In this document: in pieces, positions 41,521 through 55,326 of the stretch
Position numbering within the stretch: position 1 is the first letter of the stretch
How the letters are laid out: each line of letters begins with the position of its first letter
Source: Lutjanus erythropterus
Taxonomy: Eukaryota > Chordata > Actinopteri > Lutjaniformes > Lutjanidae
Assembly (NCBI GenBank): GCA_020091685.1
Contig: CM034606.1
Location: 23,824,695-23,888,694, forward strand
Reading direction: 5' to 3'
DNA length: 64,000 bases
Notes under the pieces: generated by a model
The model's input: only the letters and a program-made list of their open reading frames with translations
Databases searched by the model: none
What the model was told of the DNA's origin: nothing
Program-made: the position numbers and the translations under genes

Positions 41521-44500
41521 GTTACACCAGTTTCCTGTAACAGGTTTTCTAACTACACAAAACACCTAACTACGTTAATCTTCTCATCCCTCTAATGACT
41601 CGGGTATTTTTAAAGACACTATTATTAGTCTGTTCAGTTTGCCAGCAGACTTATCCGCGTAATTACGAGGCTAATTTTGTGCTCTGAATACAACTAGATA
41701 CATGAGTGTATGTGCTGTTACACCCAGAGAAAGCCAAGTAATTACTGTAATTGATAATTACATGAAAAAAGTTTTTTTTTAAAAGTATTTATTTCTGTAT
41801 TCTCAAGCTTTTCAAAGTACATATGATAAGTATTTCTTCAGTCAGGGTTCGTAAGCTTAGTTAAGTTTTTTTTAATGTCAGGATCAGTGTTTTCATTTGG
41901 AAACCATCAAATATACAGTATTATGGTAAATTAGCAATGATCCATCTCCTCATCTGTGACAACAGTGCTATCTTAAAATGAATTTAAAGAAGTATGATGT
42001 GATAACTGCTTTGGCAAGTGGGGGAAAGGAGGCAGTTGCCAACCCTCTGTCTATAGAGCCAAGACAATAAATTTGATAAGCATCAGCAATAGTTTGTGCT
42101 GGATTAATCAGTGCAGTTGCTTTAATCAAGCAAAAATGGAACATGTTCTCTGGTTCAGGCCTGTTAAATGTGAATATTTGCTTTTTTCTCTGCTTTATGT
42201 AATTTCAGACTCTGTTGGGTTTGAACTAGGGATGTGCATGATTAGTCAACTAACACTAATCACACTCGGCAAACCAATATGACATTAATTGCTGAGTGTT
42301 TTCTTACTTTTAGACCAGTCATCTACCTTAAATTCAAATTTCTGTTTAATTGGCAGGGAAATTAGTCATTACGAACATCCCTGGTGTGGATTGTCAGATG
42401 AAGCAAGCCATTTTTGTATAATAAACTGTTACTTAGAGCCGAAGCTTAATGTAACAGTTAGTACAGACATATTTTTTGACAGTCCTGAAAGAGAAGAAAA
42501 AACACCCAATATCTTCTTCCTTTGCCAGTATGACAGCAGAAAAGAAATAGTCAAAGCAAATTTACTCCAGCAAGCTTTTGTTTTTAGTTTGTTATTTTTA
42601 CATTTCTGTAAACCTTATTAAGACAGGTAAGAAAATAGTCTCCAAGATTCATCACTGACATATGATCAGAAGGCCCTTTTTGTAATAATTCTTATGTCTA
42701 CTTTCAATATAGACCAGCTGACTCTGTGGCAACAACATTCACTTACTGCGGCTGCTCTTAATCTGCACTTTGTCCTCACAGACTCCCTATTGGTCTGCTT
42801 GCCGCAACTGAACATTTGCCCTCCTTGACTCTTGTCCAGGGAGGCCGTGTCAGGTTGTCTTTTGGCGCTGTTGGGCAGGCAAGTCAGTGTACCGGCATCT
42901 TAATAGGCTACAGTGGATTCCTCATTCTCTTCAACTTCCTTCAGTCTTGTTGTGTTGATATACAAGAAACACATGCTGCCTGGTCGCTTGAGGGATTTTG
43001 TTTTTTCCCCCAGGTTGTTTGAAATGCACGACCTGGATCATACAGGGCGAGAAGAGGGTGTTGAAACCCTGCTTGAGAAGCACAGGGGTTTATTAATACA
43101 CAGTGTGGCAACTTCAGAAAGATTTTTGCACAAGTTTTCCTCACTTTCTTAATATGTAAGCCAGTGTTCTCTCTTATGATCCAACTGAACATGTGAAATG
43201 TTGTAACCAACAAGACATGAGCAAATGTTTTACATCATCTCTGCCTGGCAGAATATTTGTCACTGACTAACTTTAAGTGTAGTGTATTTTCCTTGCATGA
43301 TTCACTCCCAAAGATTTGTTAAGGTTTTCAATACTACATTAAATCATCTTGAAAAAGTCAGGAACAGGTCACCCCAAAAGCAGAAATAATTATTTTTCTT
43401 ACATCTTACCATGCTCTTTATCCATCTAGAAAGTTTTGGTGTGAGTTGCCGAGTTTTGGAGATAGGGATGTCTGCCTTCTCTCAAATGTAATGTAACGAA
43501 ATGGCACTCTGCTTGTGTTGCTCAAAGAGCCAAAACTCATTTGAAAAACTCAACAGCAATGTCTCTTTGTAGAAATCATCTGTTACTCAAGCTCAAGATA
43601 ATCCACAGACCTTGTTGTGAGCAATTTTGTGTAGGAACTGCATTCTTTCTGGTTAAATCTACCAGAACTACTTTCTGTATACAGTAGAATCTGCTGGATC
43701 TACTTACTTTCTACTAGAAAGAAAGTAGTTCCTACATGAAACAGCTCACAACAAGGTCTGTGGATTATCATAAGTGACAGGGCCATGATCTCTGTAAAGA
43801 GACATTGATTTCCAAATGTTTTTTTGTGCCATTTAATCCCATTTTATTTGAGAGAAGACGGACATGTCTGAGATAGCTGATACCTTCGAAACTTGGCAAC
43901 TCACTTAAACAGTCTAGATGGATAAAATAGCATTGTAGGCCAGAGGAAAAATATCTATTTTTGATTCTGGGATGAACTGTCCCTTTTAAAGTATGGAACC
44001 TCCCGTATTTGGACAGCTGGTGAAGTTAAATGGACCATAGCCTTATCAAAGTCTGCCTCAGATATAGTGCAGGAGTCCAGGGAAAGGAGAGCTGATTTGG
44101 GATGCAGTGTTGAGATGTAGGCTAGCTTGCTCTGCGTAGATACTCTATTCTTACCATGCATAGTTAAAGATAGACCCTCAGCAGAACTGGAGGGATGCAC
44201 GACTGAATATACTTATGTGTTTATGTATGATACTTTACGTGATGTACTTTATAAACTTCAAACTTATCTCTTGGTAACTTTGTGTGTTTTGGCAGGGATA
44301 CATGTAGGGCAGTTAACATCTGCACTGTGCCACCTTAAGATAAGAAGCAATGCAGCTAATTTTAGTTCTGCCCTCGTTTTCCACAAGCTGAGGAGTAGGA
44401 CAGTGCATTAGCCACTTTATCATGAAGTGTGAGTGTAGCAGTGAATGCACATATCAGCAGAGATAATGGTTTTTCACTGGCTGTTATGCCTCCTTGCATG

Positions 44501-47500
44501 CTTATTGTGTTTTGTCTCTCACACACATTCTGCTGCAATACAGACTCCTCGCAGTCCCAGCAGAATAGTGTCTTTGTGTGGGTCCCCTCCATGGCTGCAG
44601 TCTGTGCCACTTCATCGTGCTGAGTGCTGCTCTGGACTTCAGGGGAACCTGCACACTACAGACTAAGGAAATGTGCAGGGCTAATTTGTGTGCTGAGCAG
44701 ATTACTGTAACTGCTTCGTGCTTACAGCAGCTCCTTTAACAGTAGCACATCATTGTTGATGCCCTTTGACAATTTGTAGCACCTCCAGGTTGATCCTTGA
44801 ATGCCCCATTTACAGCAAGAATGTCACTTAATATGATCAAAACTGCCCTCCCACCACCTTGAAATGGTCACTATCGGTTTTGACTGAGTCATTGTCTTTA
44901 TCTTGAACATTGCCTAAATCATGCTGTTGGTTTTATATTTGTGACAGTCAAAAGTTTTTATTCACACGTTTGTACAGCATAAGCTGCTCTCACTGTCAAC
45001 CACAAAGATGGCTGTATCAGCATCCAGCAGTCAAGGCACAGAACTTTACGGGTTTCTTTGAGAGGTTTTCCTCTCCTCACTATTATTGCTTTTTCAATTA
45101 AACATGCAGACTTGACACAGACTTAAATGGTGAGGACGTGATGGTGGCAGCTCTGAACAGCATTTGTTTGTCTAATTAGTGAGGGTTAAATCTGCATTCA
45201 CACCAAACCTTATGAGTAACATCTACAGGGTGTTCATGTTGTCATTCGTTTTAGCTGTACACAGCAGTTCTTGATGTGTCATCAGACTGTTGGATACAGG
45301 TGGTGTATCCATATAAGGTGTGTGTATGAAGCAATAACAATAGCTATCTGTTGGGTCCTGTTGGTTGACCGAAATTATATCTAATGAGAGAAAACTCAGA
45401 ACAGCCGAAGGGATGATCTCCTATGAAATATTTGAATGAGCAACACTTGATACTTGTTGTCTGACCTGTTTAGTGGACTCTGAATCAGACGTATGGCTAA
45501 GGGATTGCCACTTTCAGTATGTACTAAAGGGAGTGTCATCTTAATCCTGCTGCAGTGATGTTCTGGTGAACAAGGGTAAACCGTGATGATGTTAAAAGCA
45601 AAGCAGCATATTTTCCAAGCTTCAGTAGTGAACAATGTTTCATGGGGGTCAATATACTGTATAATAGAACAATTTAAATATAAAAGCTTAACACTTAAAA
45701 GGTTGTTTTACAAGATTAATTATTTTAACCCTAAACTTCACTTCACTTCACTTTTTTCAGTTCCAGCTTCTCAAATGTATTTTTTCTGATCTCCTGGTTC
45801 TTCTATAATCATAAGAAACTGAATATCTTTGGGTTTGGACTATTGGTCAGACAAAAAAAGACCAGGTTGGAGTTTTGGACATATAGTTTCGCCAGTTTCT
45901 GACACTTTAAAGAGCAAACAGTTAGTTGATCATCTAACATGTATATTAATCAATCATGAAAATGTTTGGATGCCATCCCAAAATAATGCTTCCAAGAGAA
46001 GCTACTAATCTGCACGCATTACTGTTTTTGGTTCAGCAGCACACTTGCTTAGACTGCAGTTGTGGCACTGTGGCAGGAAGGAAGGATTCTTGCAGTTTTA
46101 GAGGAAGCATGTGCTTTAGATTTAAAGGAAAGGCTGTCAGTGACGGAGAAAAAAAATGTGAAAACGATGTCCTCTTAACTTATTTTTCTTGTGTCCTTTT
46201 TGCTGCCCTTCTGTGATTTTCAGTGCAGGGCTATTTTCGAGCTTGACCTAGATGTGTACACTAGAGTGGATAACAGTATTCAGCCCAGCAAAAAATGCTG
46301 GAAAGATTCCCGCCTATAATTTGATCACATATAGGGCATCTCACTTTCTCTTTAACCTCCCAGAACAGTAGTCAGTCTCACACACGTAAACAAACTTAAG
46401 ACAGTGAAACTTACTCCTCAGAAAGGTGTTTTTTTGGTCTTGCTACATAACCCGGCCACCACATTCTTCTCCGTCTTCTCACTTTACACCTATTGTCTGT
46501 ACACTAACATGCTGTTATCTAGCCACTGTAATTTTATCTTTCTTTCTCTACTTTGTCCTCTTATCTAAAGGCTTAAGTGGCGTGGAAGATGTCCCCATTT
46601 TTCGGCATAAGAAGAGGCCTCCTTTAGCCAGGCCTGAAGACCTGGATGATGAGTTGCTTCCCAGCACCATGTCCTCGAACTCAGGCAAAAATGCCAGCTT
46701 CACCCCCTCACCAGATGAAGAGACGGAGGAAGAAGAGGTAAAGTGTTTCTGTATTTCCTGCCTCACAAGCATGTATACCCTATCTAACTAAAATTTGAGG
46801 TAGCTGTAGTTTACATCCCTGTTTCTTTCTTCTTTCTCCACTTTATCTAAAAGAAAAATGTTTGTTGATTATTTGTGAGTACATAGTATGTACATTTTGA
46901 AGAAGAAAATAGGCAACAATTGAGATATTTAAAATAAATTAGCTCCCTTTACCATCAGGTAACAGTTATTTTCACAATCTGTTGATATGGTGATTATTTT
47001 CTTGCTTAATCAATTAGTTGTGTGCTTTATAAAACACCAGAAAATTCACATAATAATTTCCCAGAGACTGATGACGCCTTCAGAATGCTTTTGTTGTTTG
47101 ACCAGAGGTATTCTTTCCCCGTCTTTTCCAACACTGGAGAAGCTGGTGCCATGTTTGAAAAATGACTTAAGCTATTAATTGACTATCAAAATGTCAATTA
47201 TTTGTCTTTTAACCAACAGATCATTTCAGTTCTAATGGCAATGTTTAGTCAGTAAATTTGCCAGAGAAAGCAGGTAGAAAATCAACACTATATGGTGTTA
47301 AAAGTTAGGACTCTGTACTACAGAGCAGAGAAAAGAAAGTTCTTGTGGTTTCATAATATATCCTATTCTTAGGTGGGAAGATACAGTTGTCCTACCATTT
47401 TGTGTACATGTGAAAATCTATGAATTCTAACTGTCTGTTCTTTACTTCTGAATATGTTCCTGTCATCTTGTTTCCCTTTTGTTCCCGCTCCTTGGCTGAT

Positions 47501-50500
47501 CTCAGCCTTGTAATTTTCACTTCCCTCTGCCCTCAATGAAAGCTGCCTCATCATCAGTGTAATCACTTAAACTTCTCTCGATGCCAGGGAAAGCCTTGAT
47601 TGATTGCAAACTCATGTCTTCAGGCTGCGGTGGAGGAAGAGAAGGCCAGGCCCATCCAGATCGTCCTGGCCAATGAGGATGAGCACAGCTTTGAGCTGGA
47701 CGCTGCAGCGCTGGAGAAGATCCTGCTGCAGGATCACGTGAAGGACCTGAATGTGGTTGTCGTGTCTGTGGCCGGGGCCTTCCGCAAAGGGAAGTCATTC
47801 CTGCTGGACTTCATGCTGCGCTACATGCACAGTCAGGTGGGGAAAATAACATGTGACTTCATACTGTTTCTAGACATACCAGGGTACATTTAGGGTAGAG
47901 AAAAGACATTTTTAAGCAAGCATTAAACACATGTCAAGTGTTCTTCATGCGATGCTGCATATTTATTAAACATTTCATACTCAGGACAAAATAATATCCT
48001 GTCAGAATTTGATATCATGGATGCTTTGGTAACACTTTTGTTTTGTCCAGTTACAGCAAAACACAAACATATATATTTGATTTACAATCTTAGAAGACAA
48101 CAAGGCCCAGAAAATATTCGCATTAGAGAATCTGGAACCAGTGAATTTTTTTCATTGATAATCAAAATAATTGTCTATCAATTTTCTGTCAATTGTTTAT
48201 TCAGTCAATCAACTAACATTGCTGCTCTCATGTATAGTCTTCTATTATACTGTAACTGTGATGTTAATGGCAGATGCAGAAATCTTTAAAAAGCACTGAT
48301 TTATTCACACATGTTCTGATTTATTATTAAATCCTACACTGTTTCTGAAGATGTAAGTTAATGTAGATATAACATTTATGTTGCTGGTGAATCCTGTTCC
48401 ACAGTGTTATTTTTATAAAAATCAAAAAGGTGTAATCTGATCTGTTGATGAATCACTTAAGTTTCTGTCGAGGCATAGACATTAAGACTTAAACTTCATC
48501 GATTTAGTGTCAATCACTGAGGGTCTCATTTCCATATAAATAGCCCATCGTGAGTCATGATTAGAAGACACATTCTGATGGAGGTGTTCTTAAATGAATC
48601 AGACTAAAAACAACTTATGTTTCCTCTGGCGCTTTAATATTGTGTAACTTTCACAGTCGGTAGAGACTGTGAATGCAGGTGGGCTAGATGAACTGGTACA
48701 GCAGATGAGATTACAACCAGTACTGGCATGTGTACCAGAATGTGACGGGCGCTTCCTGTTTGGTCTCATACAGAGAATCTTACTCAACCAGGTGAGGTGC
48801 AGCACAGTGTATGGAAAAGACAGGGAGGTGTAACTGTCTCTGACTTATAGGTAGACGGATTTTTAATTATTGTTAATTATTATTGTAAATCAAGTCACAC
48901 ACACACACACAAACATTCTTCAGCATGCCCATCCCACAACTGTGTGATTTGCATCGACACAAGTATCAACAAGTAGTCCTTCAGCCCTTGTGGCAGCAGC
49001 TGGACACACAGAAACAGCCAGGATCACCTTACACTCACTTGCACATACTCCCTCTAACAAATGCACACTTTAACACACACACACACACAACAGGAAAGGC
49101 AGAGGAATGTTTCCCACAGCTGTTGAGCAGCATGAACATGGGCATTCATGGAAGTTTGACCACCAGATCGGCATGTGTTCACATTTTTACCAAACACTGA
49201 TGCTATTGGTTCAGGCTGTGGTTTGTTATATTATATTCAGTCATGCACAGCAGTTCATGTTACAACTAGTGTTATTGGACTGCAGGTATGTGTTATAATC
49301 ACATGACGGATTACATCTTACTCGGTCATAAGATTTAGGTTTTGGCATTGAGCAGAAATGTCGTGTTGTAGTAACTAGGAATCAGTGTTCACGCATGCTT
49401 TGCCTTGTAAATCAGGTATTTGCTTGTGAGGCTTGTTTACACGCTTCCTGTCTGTGGTCAGTTGATCTCCTCACTTGTCAGCCAGAAACGCAACCAAGGT
49501 CACAGTGTGTTGCTTTTACTTTGACCTTTTTTGTGTTTAAAATCATAACTGAACATTTTTTTGAGACGAGGGACTTCTAACAAGATAAACATAAAGTACT
49601 TTGCTGGTTGTGCTGTGTTGTCAGTTTGAAATTGAAGTGTAGTGCTGCAGCAGTGGCCTGGTTAGTTCAGTTGGTAGAGCACACACTTCCATGTACTGAG
49701 GCTGTGAGTCCTCTGCAGTGGTCGTGGGTTCATTCAACTCAGTCCAGATTGATCTGTTCACACCCATTGCTCTGTAGACTACACTGTGTAAAATCATGAG
49801 GCCGATAGTGTAATTTGTGGTGAGTGTGATGCTATTGGCTAAGGAGCAATGTTAGGGTACAGACCTTTACTGAGGTCTAATAATCATCCCAGTTAGTGGT
49901 CACTTTGATTGTACTGCTAAATGAAAGATTAGTTAAAGAAGGGCAGTCAAAGGGAGGCCTGATGGTGCTGTTCAATTACAAACTGTAGGATCACCAAAAT
50001 CAATGTTTTTTTTCTATTAGAAGTGCAAAATTCCACATCAATTTGGAAATACTGGATCCTATACAAAAAACCTTCTTTTCTTTGGTGAAGGTAATGGTAT
50101 AACACTATGTGTACGTTAGTGGACTTCAGTCCATTGACCTAAACCCGTTTTTCACTCCTCCCTCTTCCTCTCGTACCATTATCTCTCCACCTCCTCTCCA
50201 CAATCTGTTTGTTCTGCCCCTCACACTTTACCCCTCACTTTGGGGGTTTCTGCCTTGTTCAGCCAGTCTTCATCTGCCGGTGTGATATGTTTGATAAAGT
50301 CTTTTTGACTTTTGTATTGTTTTTTGCTCTTCAATATGTGTAAGACAATATTCTTTTAGCTTTCGTGTTGTCCTTTGTGCTGTCTACTCCTGTGTTGCTC
50401 TTGACTCACAAAACAGTTGCCCTCTGGCATCATAATAAAGTTCAGGTCTCCTAATGTTTCTTTTTCCTCTCACCTTCCCTCCTACTTGTCTTGTCTCTCT

Positions 50501-53500
50501 TTTGCTCTGCAGCAGAGTGAGTCGTGGATGGGAGGTGACAATGAGCCCCTGACAGGGTTCACATGGAGAGGAGGCTGCGAGAGGGAGACCACAGGAATTC
50601 AGATCTGGAGCGAAGTCTTTGTCATCGAGAAGCCTGGTGGAAGCAAGGTAGACAGTTATCAAGCAAACAACACAATGACTCCTTCAGATGTTGTCACACA
50701 TGATTAAATTTATTTTTGGGAGAATTTGTTAAATTTCAGATTAATGCTCTCACTGTGATGTTTAGATGTATAAGAATTTAAAGCAAACACACAAACATCA
50801 ATCCTCCTACTTTGTTTTGAAGCAGAGGTTTGCAGTGTATTGTGTCTCGTCCCAACAGGTTGCTGTGCTCCTCGTCGACACTCAGGGAGCGTTTGACAGT
50901 CAGTCCACTATAAAGGACTGTGCCACTGTGTTTGCCCTCAGCACAATGACGAGCTCTGTACAGGTGAGACCTAAAGCATGTCTTTTTTTGGTGGAAAATT
51001 CTCCTAAAGTGGCATCATTTATGTCTCACACTGTGTTCGTTTCTTTGTTCTCAGGTGTACAATCTCTCCCAGAACATACAGGAGGATGACCTGCAGCATC
51101 TGCAGGTTGGTCTCATTTCTCCTCCTGTCAGGAAAAAGCAGCAACAACATCTCTTCTGTTTTCTGAATGTATGTTTCTTTCCCTCATATGTAGCTCTTCA
51201 CAGAATATGGTCGGCTGGCAATGGAGGAAATCTACCTGAAACCTTTCCAGGTACTGACTGCTATTGTTGACTGTGTGTGCATATATATATACATGTACTT
51301 TAGAAAATAGTCCCGATTAATGAATGCCATTTGCTATTGAAACTGCACCTTGTCTATAAAATCTATTAAATATGTGGCTTCACAGAAAGTAATGTATTTT
51401 TAATAAGTAATATCCAGACATTATTAAAAGAATAACAATTCCTTAAAAAGCCTAAAATGCAATAATCTGAATTTTAGGCCTTAAAATGTCTTAAATATGA
51501 GTTATGAAATTAACATTACTTTTATAAAAGCTGCATTAATATCAGTCTTGCTTACAGATGTGTTTTGGAAAAAAAAATTGCATTGATCACACTAACAACT
51601 ATGACACAAAATCAATATTGACCAATAACCACTAAGGCAAACTGTGCTTGTACTTTTTTTCGGTGGGTCTTTTGAATGAGTTTTTGTTTAGATTCCTGAA
51701 ATAAGGTCTAAGAGATTTTCACACTTTGTTCTACAACATAACATTTGTCAGTAAATACCCCTCTCATGAATTTCGAAGCTTTTACATGTCTTAAAAGGCA
51801 GTTTCTAACAAGTGGCTAAATGAGACTACAGGGGTTCTTGGGGATATAAATGTCATAACACACTAGTCACTTCGTAGTGGTAACATAAATTCTTCCAACT
51901 GCAGTTCAGTTCATTTACAGCTTAAGTTTTTTACTTCTGGCAATTTTACTCACACTTAAAAATGTTGTGGTGTTAATTTATGATGATTATCTGAACAAAA
52001 TATGCAAGTGTCATAAATCTGTTCAGCTCAGATCTTATTTTCTGTACTAATCCAAAATCCAATGGAAATACCCCATTGGCTTTTTGTTGAGAGAACCAGA
52101 ATGATGCAAATTTACAGGCTGGTCTACAAAACATGTCCTCCCTGTAGCACTCTATTAAGAGATGTAGTTGGAATGTTCTGGGCAATCTGTGATCAGAGAG
52201 GATCACATGTAGCCATCTAACAATTATTATTACTATCTAATCAAATATAATGTGTCTGCTTGTGTGTCTGTGATGTTGGTGGTGTGTTTCAGTCCCTGAT
52301 GTTCCTGATTCGGGACTGGAGTTATCCTTATGAACACAACTATGGACTGAAAGGAGGCAACAATTTCTTGGAGAAAAGGCTACAGGTGAGACTCATCTTT
52401 TCAGTCAAGTTTAAAATGCAGATTTATTTTTGAGGATACAGGTTGCTGGACAAATGAAACCCTTTTGTTCACATTGCTGAAGATATTCTGCAACAGATCA
52501 CACACTTGGTATTTCTGTCAGACACGCCTCTTATTGAAAAGCACAGACAAACTTGATGTCATTGTCTATTCAGGCGGGCACATATTTGCTCAGTGCATCA
52601 TGTGTGTACTCTTTCACACATCAGTCAAAACACTTTTACTGTGAGAGTATATTTTCTGCTGACACAGGTGAAGCAGAACCAACATGAAGAGTTGCAGAAC
52701 GTGAGGAAGCACATCCACTCCTGCTTTTCCAACATTGGCTGCTTCCTGCTGCCTCATCCTGGCCTCAAGGTGGCCACCAACCCGTACTTTGACGGCAGGC
52801 TGAGAGGTGTGAAAACGCAAACATACTCTTGTACTAATAATGAAGAGTCATGGCTTAAGGCTGATGGACTGAAATGTTCATGCTCCAGAGGACAATTGAG
52901 GCGTGTGTTTGTATTTCAGACATTGATGGGGATTTTAAGAGGGAGCTGGCTGACCTGGTGCCTCTCCTCCTGGCACCAGATCGACTGGTAGAGAAAGAGA
53001 TCGGGGGCAACAAAGTCACCTGCAGAGATCTGCTGGAGTACTTCAAGGTCCTGCATGATTTTATTTATGTCCAACGATTTTCACATTGTAAAGTCACAGG
53101 TTGATAAACGGCCTCAAATTAGACACTCAACGTAGAATTAATCATTTCAAAAATAACAGCAGAAACGTTAAGGGTGACGACACAAAGCTTGTTTCAGTTT
53201 TTAAAAGAAATTACCAACGGTGTTCTTTTCTGACACACAACATGTGGAAGCAGGCTGGGCAATATGGCTTATAAATAATATGATATGATATATATCACAA
53301 TATACACATTTTCTCTAAAATAACATTCTGTAAATAGTGTCAAATAACACAAACGTATGATGAATATGATACATTGCTGTAGAGAACAGTATATAAACTA
53401 GTTAAAATTAGCACAACCTTAAATCTCTACGGCAGTGTCATGCTATAACATACTTTATTTTCACAGTGGGGTTTATATTAGTACTTTTGCTTAACTAAAG

Positions 53501-55281
53501 ACCTTCTTCCACCTCTGTGTAGCACACCCACTGCCTGACTGAGTTGCCTGAGTCTTCCCCTTTAAGGAAGGTGGCTTTGTGATTAACTGTGTGGTGACAG
53601 AGGTCTAGAGGGGTTTGATGTGAAAGTAAGTGAGTGAGCTAGTTAACAGCTTCAAGTCAAGCCAAAGACAATTAAAATACCCTAAAACTGGAGGTCCCCC
53701 ATATACATGTTAGAGCTGGCAGCCGCAAGTAGATTAACAAATGCAAACAGATATTTGATTGCTTTTTCTCTTGTGATATTTTTCTGCCATGGCGAACAAA
53801 AGCCACACTGACTCATTGCTGCTAACTACCAAATGTTACCTTTTCAGTCTGGACCAACTCAGCTGAAAAGTACAAGGAGAGACCAGGACTTTTTATTTCT
53901 TTTCTGTCAACACACAGCCTTGCAGTAAATATTAAACTGCAACCTGAGCTTATCCACACACTTTATGGCTAACTAAAGTAATGTAAACATCCCTCAGAGG
54001 TGGCCAGCAGAGACACTGAAAACTCAGATATGACAATGTGGTCATCTCCTGTATTGCACATTAATTCATACTCTAATATGTCAGATATTTTCGGTATCTC
54101 ACCCAGCCTCAAGTGGAAGTAACACAGGTGTGCTAAATGATACTTTTAGTGAATTTTGTTTTTGTAGGTTTTTAACTTTTCCAGGGCATCACCAGCCTTA
54201 TGCATGTCCCCAAAATGAGTCTTAGAAAAATGTCTTGCTAAGCTGTTAATTACCTGTGTTAAAATATGAATATGAACATTATACAGGAAACACTGTTGTG
54301 ATAATCTGTATTATTTTGCATCCCTGCAGGCTTACATAAAGATCTATCAAGGTGAGGAACTGCCTCACCCCAAGTCCATGCTGCAGGTTAGTAACTGTCT
54401 TAAAACTGAGGGATCTTAAATAACTATGGGTCATACTTTTCTGGTTTTAATTCTCACCTCCTGTGGTCATCAGAATTAGCTTGAATCTCATCGTCATTTT
54501 CTGTTTGTTAGGCGACAGCAGAAGCCAACAACCTGACTGCTGTGGCAGGAGCCAAAGACATGTACAGTAAGAGCATGGAGCAGGTAAGGACCTGTTTTTT
54601 TGTTTGTTTTCTTCACAATCATCATGAATCACAACCAATTTGATAACATAAAGATGTCAAGGTGTCACTGAGGGATAGCAGTTGTGGTCATGGTCCTCCA
54701 GTATTATGCCTAGCAAATATCCAACTGTGTGGTGGTAGTGCACAGTTTGAATCTATGTTTTGCCATTAATGACTTTCCTCTGTCACTTCCTTCTCAGGTC
54801 TGCGGTGGGGACAAGCCATACCTCGCCCCGGCTGACCTAGAGCGCTGCCACGAGGAGTTTCGCGAGCACTCTGTGCGTTTCTTCCGCTCCGTGAAGAAAA
54901 TGGGCGGCGAGGAGTTCTGCCAGCGCTACCAGAACCAGCTGGAGTCAGAGCTGGACGAGGCCTACTGCAATTTCTCCAAGCACAACGACGGCAAAAACAT
55001 CTTCTACGCAGCACGCACACCGGCCACGCTTTTCGCAGTCATGTTTGTGACCTACGTGGTGTCTGGGTTGACGGGCTTCATTGGTCTGAGCACCTTAGCA
55101 GCGCTGGCTAACCTGGTCATGGGCGTGACACTGCTGTCACTGTGCGCCTGGGCGTACGTGAAGTATTCTGGAGAGTTTCGAGAGGTTGGAACGATGATAG
55201 ATCTGGTGGCCGAGACACTCTGGGAACAGGTGGGTAGTGATGCTCCTCTCACACTTTCCATGTGAGAGGAGGGAGGAGTGT

Positions 55282-55326
<45 letters not shown>

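Noticed and set aside
47517..47798. 93-codon minus frame overlapping atl2 exon 3
   Set aside because: It is antisense to a clearly conserved exon and has no independent support.
49651..49725. Possible tRNA gene
   Set aside because: A and B boxes are present, but stems do not pair into a cloverleaf and the B box is degraded; a SINE head fits better.
54766..55020. 84-codon minus frame rich in Arg/Cys within atl2 exon 13
   Set aside because: It is the antisense shadow of the GC-rich coding exon.
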